Assembly: GCA_014323925.1 (NCBI GenBank)
Contig: JACONC010000009.1
Span: 1 to 53,076, forward strand
Source of the DNA: Chromatiales bacterium
Lineage (GTDB): Bacteria > Pseudomonadota > Gammaproteobacteria > Poriferisulfidales > Oxydemutatoraceae
DNA length: 53,076 bases
Direction: 5' to 3'
This document shows, one piece after another, positions 1-8,272 of this stretch (position 1 is the stretch's first letter; each line of letters begins with the position of its first letter). A model generated the notes under the pieces. The model saw only the letters and a program-made list of their open reading frames with translations, did no database searches and was not told the DNA's origin. A program made the position numbers and the translations under genes.

Positions 1-1
1 T

Positions 2-1585
2 AACGGCATTACGATAGCATTGATGCCTGCTTTTGCGTCAACGATGACCAGCTATGCGGCAAGCGTAGCCCATACGGTAGCTGAAGTGCGAGTGACACCG
101 GTAGCGGCTGAAGGCATGACAGCAACGATTAGGATAGGTGATGAAACTATACCCAGTGGTGACTCAACTAATATCAGCTTAGGAGTACCCGGCACAGATA
201 CCAATATAGAGATAGTAGTGACTGCTCCGAATGGGATGACGACGAGTAGCTACACGGTGAGAGTGAGCCGAGCATTGAGTGATGATGCGACTTTGAATGC
301 CTTGACACTAACAGATAGATTTAATGAGGATAATTTGGTCAGGGTAGAGCCTTTTGATGAGGACACATTAGAGTACACTGCAGAAGTGCATCATACAGTG
401 TCAACGCTTACTGTGTCGGTATTGGCAACTGATAACGAGAATGCAGAGATTACAGTGAACAGGGCTGATATAGAAAGTGGCGAAATGCTTGATATAGCAT
501 TGCCTGAGGCGGGTAGTTCTACGAAGATAGAGATAGTCGTGACCGCTCAGAATAGAACAACGATGAGGACCTACTTGGTAACTGTGAATCGTGCTGCAAC
601 GCCCACGGATAATGATGCAACACTGTTTAATATAGCACTGATGGCGAATGGTGAGACGATAGAGTTAGATTTTGATAGCGAGGTGCCTAGATATACAGTG
701 AATGTAGACCATACAGTAGCTACTTTAGAAGTGACCCCAATTGCGAATAGTGATGATGTGGAGCGTATCACGATAAACGGTGCTGAGGCCAAGAATAAGG
801 ATGCGATAGATGTGGCACTAGGAGACGCCGGTACATCTACTGATATAGTGGTTATAGTCACCGCAGCTGATGGTATAACGACGGCGAGTTATAAGGTAAC
901 AGTGAACCGAGTATTAAGCAACGATGCCAGCTTGAGTGCTTTAATGCTAACGGATACTGACAACAATGTGATTACATTGACACCTGATTTTGCATCAACG
1001 GTGACTAAATACACTGCGAGCGTGGCAGAAACGGTGACTGAGGTGCGAGTGACACCAGTAGCGAGCGAAGGCACGATGTCAATGATTAGTATAGGTAATG
1101 AAACTGTAGAGAGTAGTGCTTCAATTAGTGTGGATTTAGGTGCAACCGGCATAGATACGGACATAGAGATAGTCGTGACTGCTCCGAATGAGACAACGAC
1201 GAATAGCTATATTGTGACAGTGAAACGTGCACCAAGTACAGATGCGAGCTTAAGCGCATTGACGGTATCGGCAGGCACATTAAGCGAACCCTTTGGTAGC
1301 ACGACACTGAACTATACAGTATTGGTTGAAAATGATATTGAGAGACTAACCGTGACCCCGACAGCGACTAATGCCAATGCAACTATCACGGTAAATACTG
1401 TGCCAGTAGAGAGTGGCAGTGCGAGTAGTGACATTGAATTAGCCGAAGATGGAGTCACCACGATTACGGTGGTAGTGACCACCCAAGATGGCACTACGAA
1501 AGAAACTTACACGATAGCAGTGAGTCGCTCAACTGCCGGCATCCGTGTCCGGGTTAAGGTCTTCCTAGAAGGACCACTACGCTAA
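2..1585 (+). CDS. Cadherin-like beta-sandwich repeat protein, 5' end outside window
   Basis: The frame is open from base 2, and its first codons match the matching region of a later repeat, so the gene starts upstream and only its 3' part is seen. It encodes about five tandem domains of roughly 100 residues. Each has the pattern (S/N)DA-(S/T)-L-x-x-L, then Y-T-x-x-V, V-(R/T)-V-T-P, I-x-I-V-V-T and Y-x-V-T-V-x-R, typical of the cadherin-like beta-sandwich repeat found in secreted bacterial adhesins. The first (partial) and fourth domains are much more alike than the others, which suggests recent duplication. The last residues (RVRVKVFLEGPLR) look like the start of a different domain cut off by the stop. 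Likely exported or surface exposed, but the signal peptide is not visible. Family call is fairly sure; function is inferred. Confidence 0.75.
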   Translation, partial: NGITIALMPAFASTMTSYAASVAHTVAEVRVTPVAAEGMTATIRIGDETIPSGDSTNISLGVPGTDTNIEIVVTAPNGMTTSSYTVRVSRALSDDATLNALTLTDRFNEDNLVRVEPFDEDTLEYTAEVHHTVSTLTVSVLATDNENAEITVNRADIESGEMLDIALPEAGSSTKIEIVVTAQNRTTMRTYLVTVNRAATPTDNDATLFNIALMANGETIELDFDSEVPRYTVNVDHTVATLEVTPIANSDDVERITINGAEAKNKDAIDVALGDAGTSTDIVVIVTAADGITTASYKVTVNRVLSNDASLSALMLTDTDNNVITLTPDFASTVTKYTASVAETVTEVRVTPVASEGTMSMISIGNETVESSASISVDLGATGIDTDIEIVVTAPNETTTNSYIVTVKRAPSTDASLSALTVSAGTLSEPFGSTTLNYTVLVENDIERLTVTPTATNANATITVNTVPVESGSASSDIELAEDGVTTITVVVTTQDGTTKETYTIAVSRSTAGIRVRVKVFLEGPLR

Positions 1586-1951
1586 ATCTGCATTAACGGT
1601 TTTAGGAAGTTTTAGTCAAAATAGATCTGCTCTTAAGTGGTCTACCTTTGTTGCATGTTTTATGCATTCGTCAGCCATAGCGAGTGGTGGTGCTGGCGCC
1701 AATATCGCCTACCGCTAGAGCGATACGATATTATTTAGCGATGAGAGCTATACTAGCAAGAGCTTTGGCAATGATGCTAATGGCATCAAGCAACTCTTAA
1801 GCTGGTTTTGCAACCAAGGCGGACATGGTTGTCCCTTGTGCCTTGAAGCGATCAGCGGGTTAGAGATAAGGCTTTGCTTGATGGGCTATCAAGCTCAGTA
1901 TCCGATACGCTGGGTACTGACTGACAATCCGCCATTGTTTTATTTTAGTCA
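1586..1951. other. Gap between the adhesin-like gene and rlmH
   Basis: This 366-bp interval has no intact gene. Its centre holds a decayed IS110-type transposase fragment (separate entry). The first ~130 bases after the stop look like neither a terminator nor a gene. Confidence 0.6.
1719..1906 (+). pseudogene. Remnant of an IS110-family transposase N-terminus
   Basis: Read in frame from 1719, the translation contains FGNDANGIKQLLSW followed about 20 residues later by CLEAISGLEIRLCLMGYQ. These match the IS110 pattern F-x-N-D-x-x-G-I-x-x-L-L-x-W and (V/C)-L-E-A-T-G-G-x-E-x-x-L-A-x-x-L-x-x-x-G. A stop lies just before (1716-1718), no upstream DEDD start region is readable, and homology fades after about 1900, so this is a broken fragment. 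It lies directly behind the abrupt end of the cadherin-like gene, so insertion and decay may have shortened that gene (inference). Confidence 0.5.
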
Positions 1952-2422
1952 TCACCGATGATAGGGATGTTTGTTGAGTATAGTCCAAGCTCTATATAGT
2001 TGCTCGACTAATATCAGGCGAGCGAGTGCGTGCGGCAGTGTCATGCAGGATATAGACCAGCGCGCGTGGCTTTGCTCTATACAACGAAGGTCTAGTCCGT
2101 CGCTGCCGCCGATTAAGAAAGCCAGAGTTTGATGATTTTGTATACATTGATTTAGTTGATCAGCCAACTGCTCGCTGTTTATTTGTTGTCCGGTTTGGTC
2201 AAGTGCGATGATATAGGCTTCTCTCTCTATTAGCGAGAGTAGTTTTGCACCTTCCTGGGCAATTGCTTTAGACACAGGTTGCGATGTACTACGCTTAATT
2301 TGCGGGACTTCTATGATCTCTAAGTTGATATCATTGATACGCCTTTTATAATCGGAAATGCCGGCAGTGACCCAAGTCGGCATTCGTCGCCCGACTGCGA
2401 GTATTTTAATATGTATCGGCAT
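1952..2422 (-). CDS. rlmH: 23S rRNA pseudouridine-1915 N3-methyltransferase RlmH
   Basis: 156 residues, the usual length for this SPOUT-fold methyltransferase. It methylates pseudouridine 1915 in helix 69 of 23S rRNA on the assembled 70S ribosome, using S-adenosylmethionine. The SAM-binding loop LIGGSDGL is at residues 103-110, and the C-terminus (EQLYRAWTILNKHPYHR) is the family's signature tail ending in the knot. Its start overlaps the end of rsfS by 17 bp; rsfS-rlmH is a conserved pair. It is the last gene of the minus-strand run holA-proA-nadD-rsfS-rlmH. Nothing unusual is seen. Confidence 0.95.
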   Translation of the reverse strand: MPIHIKILAVGRRMPTWVTAGISDYKRRINDINLEIIEVPQIKRSTSQPVSKAIAQEGAKLLSLIEREAYIIALDQTGQQINSEQLADQLNQCIQNHQTLAFLIGGSDGLDLRCIEQSHARWSISCMTLPHALARLILVEQLYRAWTILNKHPYHR

Positions 2423-2765
2423 GTGTGGTTTGCTTGCCGATTTCGGTGTCTTGCCATAGCCCTTCTAAATCGTAACGGCTGCGGGTTTGTTGCTGCATCA
2501 CATGTAGCACAATATCACCTAAGTCTATTAGAATCCATTCGGCAGTATCATAACCTTCACAACCTAATATTTTGATGTTATTTAGTTTGCTTACTTCAAT
2601 CACTCGATCGGCAATGGCTTGTCTATGCCGTTTAGAGGTGCCACCGACAATTACAAATAAATCGGCAATAGTAGTTTGCTTGCTGATATCTAATACGACA
2701 ATATCTTGCGCTTTCAGTGCCTCCAATTGTGCTATCACAAGTGTCTTGAGAGCGTCCAGTTTCAC
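2406..2765 (-). CDS. rsfS: Ribosomal silencing factor RsfS
   Basis: 119 residues of the RsfS/Iojap family. RsfS binds ribosomal protein L14 on the 50S subunit and blocks joining with 30S when nutrients are short. Visible family features are the start [21 protein letters not shown], the segment LFVIVGGTSKRHRQAIADRV and the W-I-L-I-D-L-G-D-I-V-L-H-V-M stretch. It overlaps nadD by 4 bp upstream and rlmH by 17 bp downstream, so translation is probably coupled. The C-terminal tail after DLEGLW is slightly long. Confidence 0.93.
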   Translation of the reverse strand: MKLDALKTLVIAQLEALKAQDIVVLDISKQTTIADLFVIVGGTSKRHRQAIADRVIEVSKLNNIKILGCEGYDTAEWILIDLGDIVLHVMQQQTRSRYDLEGLWQDTEIGKQTTHADTY

Positions 2766-3403
2766 GATACTTCTCTATAATGATAGAGCCGGTTTTTTTT
2801 AATATAGCTCCAAACGACGGCGGGCAATAAATATCGTGGTTGTATACCCTGCGCAATCATCAGACGGATTTGGCTTGAAGATATATTGATAAAAGGCTCA
2901 GACATAAATAATATGTTACCCGCCGAACGATGTGACATTTCCTGCAAAGTCTGCACTCGCTGCCAGGCACTTTTGCTATCGTATAATTTTACTCCAGGCC
3001 GGGCGACAACTATCAGGTGTAGTAACGATGGTAGTTCAGTAGCCTTGTACCAGTCGTTTATCTCGTTGTATGCGTCGGCACCCAATAGCATTGCAATTGG
3101 TAAGTCGTTTCCTAGTGCTTTGCGCAGGTATGTTGCAGTATCGGCAGTGTAACAATTATCTGCGCGCTCTAGCTCGCAGCGATCGACGATTAACGAATCA
3201 CCGGCGATAAGCTGCAACATATTGTAGCGATGTGTAGCTGAACTATGCATTGCGCTCTTGTTCGGATGAGCATAACACGGCAGTAGACGCAGTTGGCTAA
3301 TTTCGGGTTGTGCGAGCACCTGCAATGCGATTTTAATATGTCCCAGATGTATAGGGTCAAAAGCACCTCCGTATATTGCTACGATGCCGGTTTGATTATT
3401 CAC
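2762..3403 (-). CDS. nadD: Nicotinate-nucleotide adenylyltransferase NadD
   Basis: 213 residues. NadD transfers AMP from ATP to nicotinate mononucleotide, giving deamido-NAD in NAD biosynthesis. The nucleotidyltransferase motif [12 protein letters not shown] is at residues 12-23 (the usual form is GGTFDPxHxGH), and the second motif ISSSQIR is at 174-180. Length and both motifs fit the bacterial enzyme. It overlaps the end of proA by 8 bp and the start of rsfS by 4 bp, as in many gammaproteobacterial genomes. Confidence 0.94.
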   Translation of the reverse strand: MNNQTGIVAIYGGAFDPIHLGHIKIALQVLAQPEISQLRLLPCYAHPNKSAMHSSATHRYNMLQLIAGDSLIVDRCELERADNCYTADTATYLRKALGNDLPIAMLLGADAYNEINDWYKATELPSLLHLIVVARPGVKLYDSKSAWQRVQTLQEMSHRSAGNILFMSEPFINISSSQIRLMIAQGIQPRYLLPAVVWSYIKKNRLYHYREVS

Positions 3404-4646
3404 GTATATGACCGTCTCCGAAGACGATATACTTTTGTATAGTCAGGCCTTCCAATCCCACCGGGCCGCGCACATGTAAGCGATCAGTGCTAATGCCGAT
3501 CTCAGCACCCAATCCGTATTCATAGCCGTCGGCAAAGCGAGTCGAGGCGTTGACCATCACCGAACTTGAATCAATCTCGCGTATAAAACGCATAGTGCGC
3601 GCATAATCTCGGCTAACAATGGCATCAGTGTGATGCGAACCGTACCGCGCTATATGCGCTATTGCTTCGTCAATACCGGCAACTATTTTAATTGCAATAA
3701 TCGGTGCCAGATACTCTTCGTGCCAATCAGTTTCGCAAGCGGCTTTTATTTCAGGCACTATTGCACAGCTCTGCTCGCAACCTCTTATTTCTACCTGATG
3801 GATTTGCATATCATGTGCATAGCGTGGTAAAAAATCCTCCGCTACTGATTGTGCAACCAGCAAGGTTTCCATAGCATTACAAACTCCATATCGCTGTGTT
3901 TTGGCATTTACTGCAATGGTCAATGCTTGTTCTAAATCGGCACCATCGTCTATATAAACATGGCAGACACCATCTAAGTGCTTAATCACCGGAATAGATG
4001 ATTCACGACTGATGTATTTGACAAGCTGTTTGCCGCCGCGCGGGATAATCACATCTATGCAGTCATCTAGTTTTAACATCTCGGCAACTGTTTGTCGTCC
4101 TGGTGTTTGTATTAATTGCACACAATTCACCGGCAGTCCAGCTAGTTGCAGACCTTCGGTTAAACACTTGGCGATGGCGATATTGGAATAGATTGCCTCA
4201 GAACCACCACGCAATAACACGGCATTGCCAGCTTTGATGCATAGAGCTGCTGCGTCGATAGTTACATTTGGCCGCGACTCATAAATCATTCCGATAACGC
4301 CCAAAGGTACTCGCATGCGCCCGACTCTGATGCCCGAAGGGCGAGTGGATAGATCCGATATCATGCCGACTGGGTCGTCCAGTTCGGCGATTTGTAATAA
4401 TCCGTCAGCCATCGCGTTAATGCGATCATCATTGAGTTCTAAGCGGTCTATCAATGCTGCACCAATTTTGCGCGCACTAGCAGCGACTAAGTCCTTATTA
4501 TTCTCAGTAATCAAAGCGTTGCGTTTTGCGATTAAAATCTCGGCAGTTGCGCGAAGTGCGCGATTCTTCGTAGCAGTATCAGCACTGGCAATTATCGGTG
4601 CACTTGCTTTGACTCGTTTGCCTATTTCCGCAATAGAATCACTCAT
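3396..4646 (-). CDS. proA: Gamma-glutamyl phosphate reductase ProA
   Basis: 416 residues, normal for ProA. It reduces gamma-glutamyl phosphate with NADPH to glutamate-5-semialdehyde, the second step of proline synthesis. The catalytic cysteine lies in [12 protein letters not shown] (Cys256), and the NADPH-binding region around [17 protein letters not shown] is intact. The C-terminus [16 protein letters not shown] is characteristic. The partner kinase gene proB is not in the window. It sits 18 bp after holA in the same operon. Confidence 0.96.
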   Translation of the reverse strand: MSDSIAEIGKRVKASAPIIASADTATKNRALRATAEILIAKRNALITENNKDLVAASARKIGAALIDRLELNDDRINAMADGLLQIAELDDPVGMISDLSTRPSGIRVGRMRVPLGVIGMIYESRPNVTIDAAALCIKAGNAVLLRGGSEAIYSNIAIAKCLTEGLQLAGLPVNCVQLIQTPGRQTVAEMLKLDDCIDVIIPRGGKQLVKYISRESSIPVIKHLDGVCHVYIDDGADLEQALTIAVNAKTQRYGVCNAMETLLVAQSVAEDFLPRYAHDMQIHQVEIRGCEQSCAIVPEIKAACETDWHEEYLAPIIAIKIVAGIDEAIAHIARYGSHHTDAIVSRDYARTMRFIREIDSSSVMVNASTRFADGYEYGLGAEIGISTDRLHVRGPVGLEGLTIQKYIVFGDGHIRE

Positions 4647-4664
4647 AGTTTCTATAGTATCTTG

Positions 4665-5690
4665 TCATAGTATATTGCTTTTTAATTTTGCATTGAGTAC
4701 CGGGACTGCGCAAATAGTCAATACCAAACAATGTAACTGTTGCCAACTTTCCTCCAAAGACTGCCCTTTGATAGCCAGATCAGTTTCGTAACAAGTATAC
4801 AACATCATCAGCCATCGGCTTTTTAACTTTCTTTGTAATGCTCTGCGAAATACTGGTTGTTTATTTTTCCATACTGTATTCATAACTACGGCTAACGATT
4901 CACCTGCCGCAAGCCGATATTCCATTTTGAGCAATGTGCGTATGTTATTTGCTAAACACCATAAAATTAATTGCTCAGCTGTCGCCTCGCTACGCAGGCT
5001 ATTGAGAATTCTCAATGCTCGCGTGGTATTGCCACAAACTGCGGCATCGGCTAATTCAAAAGCACTGTAGTGCGCGCTATCGCCGATGATTTGTGCGGCT
5101 TGTTTAAGGCTGATAGTTTTATCTTGATAACTCAGTTTGAGTTTTTCAATTTCTTGTGCTGCCGCTAGCAAATTGCCTTCGGCACGTTCGGCAATGAGGT
5201 CTACCACACCGTCTTCGGCATTTATATTATTACGTAGCATCCTCTCTAGTAGCCAGCTTTTAGTTTCGCTGTGGCTTTTAGAATAAACTTGCACCCACAC
5301 TGCTTTTTCGCTTATCTTTTTCAGCAATGCCGAGCGACCGTCTACCTTTGGTGCTTGGACTATAAATAGCACATCAGGCGGTGGCGTTTGTAATACGCGC
5401 TTGAGGAAATTGGTTGCCTTGGTATCAGGCTTGGCGTTCGTTAACCGTATATCGATGATAAGACGCTGGGCAAACAACGATAGATTATCGGCTTGTAGAG
5501 CTACGGTGTGCCAATCAAACCCGCTGTCTACGAAGTACATCTGGCGTTGATTATAGCCGTGTTTGTTTGCTATCGCGCGGATTAAGTCGCCTGCTTCCAT
5601 CAGTTGTAGAGGTTCTTCACCGGAAACTAGATAAAAGAAATCTAATTTTTTTTCCAGTAAACCGCGTAACTGGTTAAAATAAACTTTCAT
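4665..5690 (-). CDS. holA: DNA polymerase III delta subunit HolA
   Basis: 341 residues, the expected size. The delta subunit of the clamp loader opens the beta sliding clamp. The start (MKVYFNQLRGLLEKKLDFFYLVSGEEPL) carries the family's YLVSGEEPLL-type motif, and the middle holds IDIRL and the VQAPKVDGRSALLKKI region of the AAA+-like domain. First gene of the run towards rlmH. In many relatives lptE and leuS lie upstream; here a divergent dehydrogenase starts 31 bp away, so the order is broken at this point. Confidence 0.9.
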   Translation of the reverse strand: MKVYFNQLRGLLEKKLDFFYLVSGEEPLQLMEAGDLIRAIANKHGYNQRQMYFVDSGFDWHTVALQADNLSLFAQRLIIDIRLTNAKPDTKATNFLKRVLQTPPPDVLFIVQAPKVDGRSALLKKISEKAVWVQVYSKSHSETKSWLLERMLRNNINAEDGVVDLIAERAEGNLLAAAQEIEKLKLSYQDKTISLKQAAQIIGDSAHYSAFELADAAVCGNTTRALRILNSLRSEATAEQLILWCLANNIRTLLKMEYRLAAGESLAVVMNTVWKNKQPVFRRALQRKLKSRWLMMLYTCYETDLAIKGQSLEESWQQLHCLVLTICAVPVLNAKLKSNIL

Positions 5691-5721
5691 TTTTAATCCT
5701 CAAGACTGTGCATTTAACATA

Positions 5722-6600
5722 ATGACTGAAAAAATTGCTTTTGTCGGTATCGGCATCATGGGAAGACCTATCGTCCAAAGGCTATTGGTTGCCGGGCATC
5801 AGGTATTCATTTTCGCACGACATCCAGAGGTTGCCAAACCTTTATTAAAGCAAGGCGCTTGTTTATGCAAAACCCCAGCGAGTGCTGCGTCTAAAGCAAG
5901 TCTCTGTTTTTCCATGGTATCAGATACCTCCGATGTTGAAGAAGTGATATTGGGGGGCGATGGCTTTGCCGAAGGTGCGAGCCGCGGTGATGTCATAGTC
6001 GATATGAGTACTATTTCTCCTGAGGCTACATGTGACATTGCAGAGCAGCTGTCGGGTGACGGCATTGATATGTTGGATGCGCCGGTGTCTGGCGGTGAGC
6101 AGGGAGCTATAGAAGGTAGATTATCTATTATGGTCGGAGGGAAGGAAAACATCTATAACCGCGTGTTACCAATATTTCAAATCATGGGACACAATATCGT
6201 GCGCATTGGCGCACACGGTGCTGGGCAAGTCGCCAAAGCGTGCAATCAATTATTAGTAGCGCAAACTATTGTGGCAACTGCAGAGGCGATAGAGTTTGCC
6301 GAGCATTCTGGGGTCGATGCGGCACGAGTGCGAGAAGCGCTATTGGGTGGTTTCGCTAACAGCAAGATACTCGAAGTCCATGGCCAACGCATATTAGCCG
6401 ACGATTATAAGCCTGGCTTTAAGGCTGCTTTGCATTTCAAAGATTTAAAAATCGCTCGCTGCTCGGCAAGCAATAATGGTATTTATTTAGCCGGTCTAGA
6501 ACATGCATACGACTGTTTGCAGAGACTGGTAGAACGCGGCGACGGTGAACTTGATTCGTCAGCGATGGCTAAAATCGTAAGCGAAGGCGTGCATAAATAG
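5722..6600 (+). CDS. NAD(P)-dependent beta-hydroxyacid dehydrogenase (2-hydroxy-3-oxopropionate reductase type)
   Basis: 292 residues. The N-terminal Rossmann fold shows GIGIMG at 9-14, the substrate-binding motif DAPVSGGEQGA starts at 119, and the catalytic lysine region GAGQVAKACNQL places Lys172 at the active site. These fit the family of tartronate semialdehyde reductase (GarR/GlxR) and 3-hydroxyisobutyrate dehydrogenase; sequence alone does not fix the substrate. The wording DAPVSGGEQGA with KACNQLLVA favours tartronate semialdehyde reductase. Only 31 bp separate its start from that of divergent holA, so promoter elements must reach into one or both coding regions. No glyoxylate genes are adjacent. 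Confidence 0.88.
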   Translation: MTEKIAFVGIGIMGRPIVQRLLVAGHQVFIFARHPEVAKPLLKQGACLCKTPASAASKASLCFSMVSDTSDVEEVILGGDGFAEGASRGDVIVDMSTISPEATCDIAEQLSGDGIDMLDAPVSGGEQGAIEGRLSIMVGGKENIYNRVLPIFQIMGHNIVRIGAHGAGQVAKACNQLLVAQTIVATAEAIEFAEHSGVDAARVREALLGGFANSKILEVHGQRILADDYKPGFKAALHFKDLKIARCSASNNGIYLAGLEHAYDCLQRLVERGDGELDSSAMAKIVSEGVHK

Positions 6601-6634
6601 CCTCCGGTTCTTATATTTATAGCGTAAACCGCAA

Positions 6635-6940
6635 TCAGCGGTCAGATGCTACTATTGAACAAGTTGAAGCAGAGAATCCTTTTTTGGCTTTCTTTTGCTC
6701 GGACGCATGAACTGAAATCGCTTCATGGCATTCTTCGCGCGATGCAAAATGCCCTAGTTCCATGCTCTTTGCCGTACCAGTTTTGTGGACCGCCGCTTCC
6801 CACATCATGCCCGGCACCACGCCGGCTTTTGCCGTCATCTCGCTTCCTTTCTGGGCGTGTTTCTGCGCCCCTTCTTCGCTCACGCACGCCGACAAAGCGA
6901 TTGCAATTAAGGATAGCAACATATAAGCAAGTAATTTCAT
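6635..6940 (-). CDS. Small predicted lipoprotein of unknown function
   Basis: 101 residues. The N-terminus has one basic residue, a hydrophobic stretch and the lipobox L-S-A-C, so it should be processed and acylated at Cys19. The mature part is short and charged, with two further cysteines (in REECHEA and ASTCSIV) that could form a disulfide. The spacing resembles small periplasmic lipoproteins of unknown function, but I recognise no family. It stands alone, divergent from the type III operon that follows and convergent with the dehydrogenase before it. No role in secretion can be claimed. Confidence 0.6.
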   Translation of the reverse strand: MKLLAYMLLSLIAIALSACVSEEGAQKHAQKGSEMTAKAGVVPGMMWEAAVHKTGTAKSMELGHFASREECHEAISVHASEQKKAKKGFSASTCSIVASDR

Positions 6941-7093
6941 TATTTTTTCCCCAATACAGATTTGTCAGAATTTGATGTAAAGCATAACAATAATGGCAAC
7001 AAAATACAAGTGCTCGGCCAGCGTGTATAAGCCCAGGCATATAATTCCTAGGATATTGTCAAACCAGAGTAAAAATATCTAGTAAAACTATGC

Positions 7094-7099
7094 TAAAAT
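7094..7099 (+). promoter_or_regulatory. Candidate extended -10 element for the first T3SS operon
   Basis: TGCTAAAAT forms an extended -10 (TG-N-TAAAAT) 59 bp before the translocator start. No convincing -35 is seen 17 bp upstream, which is tolerated for extended -10 promoters or activator-dependent genes. Weak evidence. Confidence 0.3.
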
Positions 7100-7146
7100 C
7101 AGCACAAACAGTTTTATTTTTTATACAGATTAATCACTAATATTTA

Positions 7147-7152
7147 AGGAGG
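7147..7152 (+). promoter_or_regulatory. Strong Shine-Dalgarno before the translocator gene
   Basis: AAGGAGGC lies about 6 bases before the ATG at 7158. This is a near-perfect ribosome-binding site and supports that start and high expression. Confidence 0.7.
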
Positions 7153-7157
7153 CAACA

Positions 7158-8249
7158 ATGAAAGGAATAGATAGCACACAGCCACCCCCACCCCCACCAG
7201 AAGCCAATCAACCGTTGCCTGCCGACGGAACGGTGTTAACGAGTGTTCCGCTAAAGCCTGACACTGATGGTGTTCCATCTCCCAAAACTGACAAAAGCGA
7301 CGCACCTGCTTTGGACTACAATCCAAATTCTGGTATTAATATAGATTTGTCCTCGGCTTTGAGTTTGAGTGGTACTATGGCTGGTTCGGTAGAAGTTGAT
7401 GTTTTTGCCATCATGGATGTGATGGAAAAATCAATGATAGAAAACCAGAAAGTAGCGGAAGAAGATGCGCTCCAAGCTGCCCTGGAGGTTGCTGCTAAAT
7501 TGAAATCTGCAGCGCATGCTATGCGTGTTGCAGCAAAGTTTGCGCTCGCCTCAGGGATTGCTATGGGTACAATGCAATGTGTCGCCGGGGCGGTATCCAT
7601 AGGCGGTGCGATACAAAGTACCCGCACATTATCAGCCTCTGGCGAAGCACCCGAAGGACCAGCTGAAGCACCTGAACCGACTGAAGCACAAGAGCAAGAG
7701 AGTACATCATCTGTCCCAGAGGAGTCAGCCACAGAGCCAACGGAAGGCAGCGAGTCTCGGCAGCAACAAGATGCCGATGAGGCCAGCGAGGATATACAAA
7801 AGCAACAGAATAAACTTCAAGAAACCATAGAAAAAGCTACCGCAGGATCGGATATTACAGGTGATGAGAGCACTCAGGTGTCCGACGATGCTACCACTGA
7901 TGAAGGCATAGAAGAGAATAAATCCGAGCAGAAAAAAGCTAAAAATCAGGGCGGCGGTAACCTAATGGCATATCAGAAGGCTCAGAATATAGCAACTTTT
8001 GCTCAAGGTGTATCTCAAGTGCTGCAGGGTACCGGACAGATTATCTCAACAGTGCTCAAATACTATTCGGATGAAGAACAAGCTGAGTCCAAAGAGATCG
8101 AGGCGCAATCGGCGCAGGCGCGTAGCGTATCCGAACAAAAGAAAGCGTACGCCCAAACCATACAAAGCGACGCTGATAAAATCTTCGATCAAATGCAGCA
8201 ATTATCACGGAGCCGTTATGATACTATGGAAACCATCACTAGGGTCTAA
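7158..8249 (+). CDS. Probable T3SS hydrophobic translocator, SctB-like
   Basis: 363 residues. A proline-rich, disordered N-terminus is followed by one hydrophobic segment at about 130-155 (ALASGIAMGTMQCVAGAVSIGGAI), preceded by an alanine-rich helix. An acidic low-complexity linker follows (about 160-265), then a C-terminal amphipathic helix region (MAYQKAQNIATFAQGVSQVL) and a Q/S/K-rich coiled tail. One membrane segment plus a C-terminal amphipathic coil is the plan of the small pore-forming translocators (YopD, SseD, IpaC/SipC). It is the first gene of the sctW-to-sctV operon, 23 bp before sctW. No large translocator SctE or class II chaperone is adjacent, which is unusual. The call rests on architecture and position; it could instead be another secreted substrate. 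Confidence 0.55.
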   Translation: MKGIDSTQPPPPPPEANQPLPADGTVLTSVPLKPDTDGVPSPKTDKSDAPALDYNPNSGINIDLSSALSLSGTMAGSVEVDVFAIMDVMEKSMIENQKVAEEDALQAALEVAAKLKSAAHAMRVAAKFALASGIAMGTMQCVAGAVSIGGAIQSTRTLSASGEAPEGPAEAPEPTEAQEQESTSSVPEESATEPTEGSESRQQQDADEASEDIQKQQNKLQETIEKATAGSDITGDESTQVSDDATTDEGIEENKSEQKKAKNQGGGNLMAYQKAQNIATFAQGVSQVLQGTGQIISTVLKYYSDEEQAESKEIEAQSAQARSVSEQKKAYAQTIQSDADKIFDQMQQLSRSRYDTMETITRV

Positions 8250-8272
8250 CGCATAACCTGTCCAGCTAAGCG

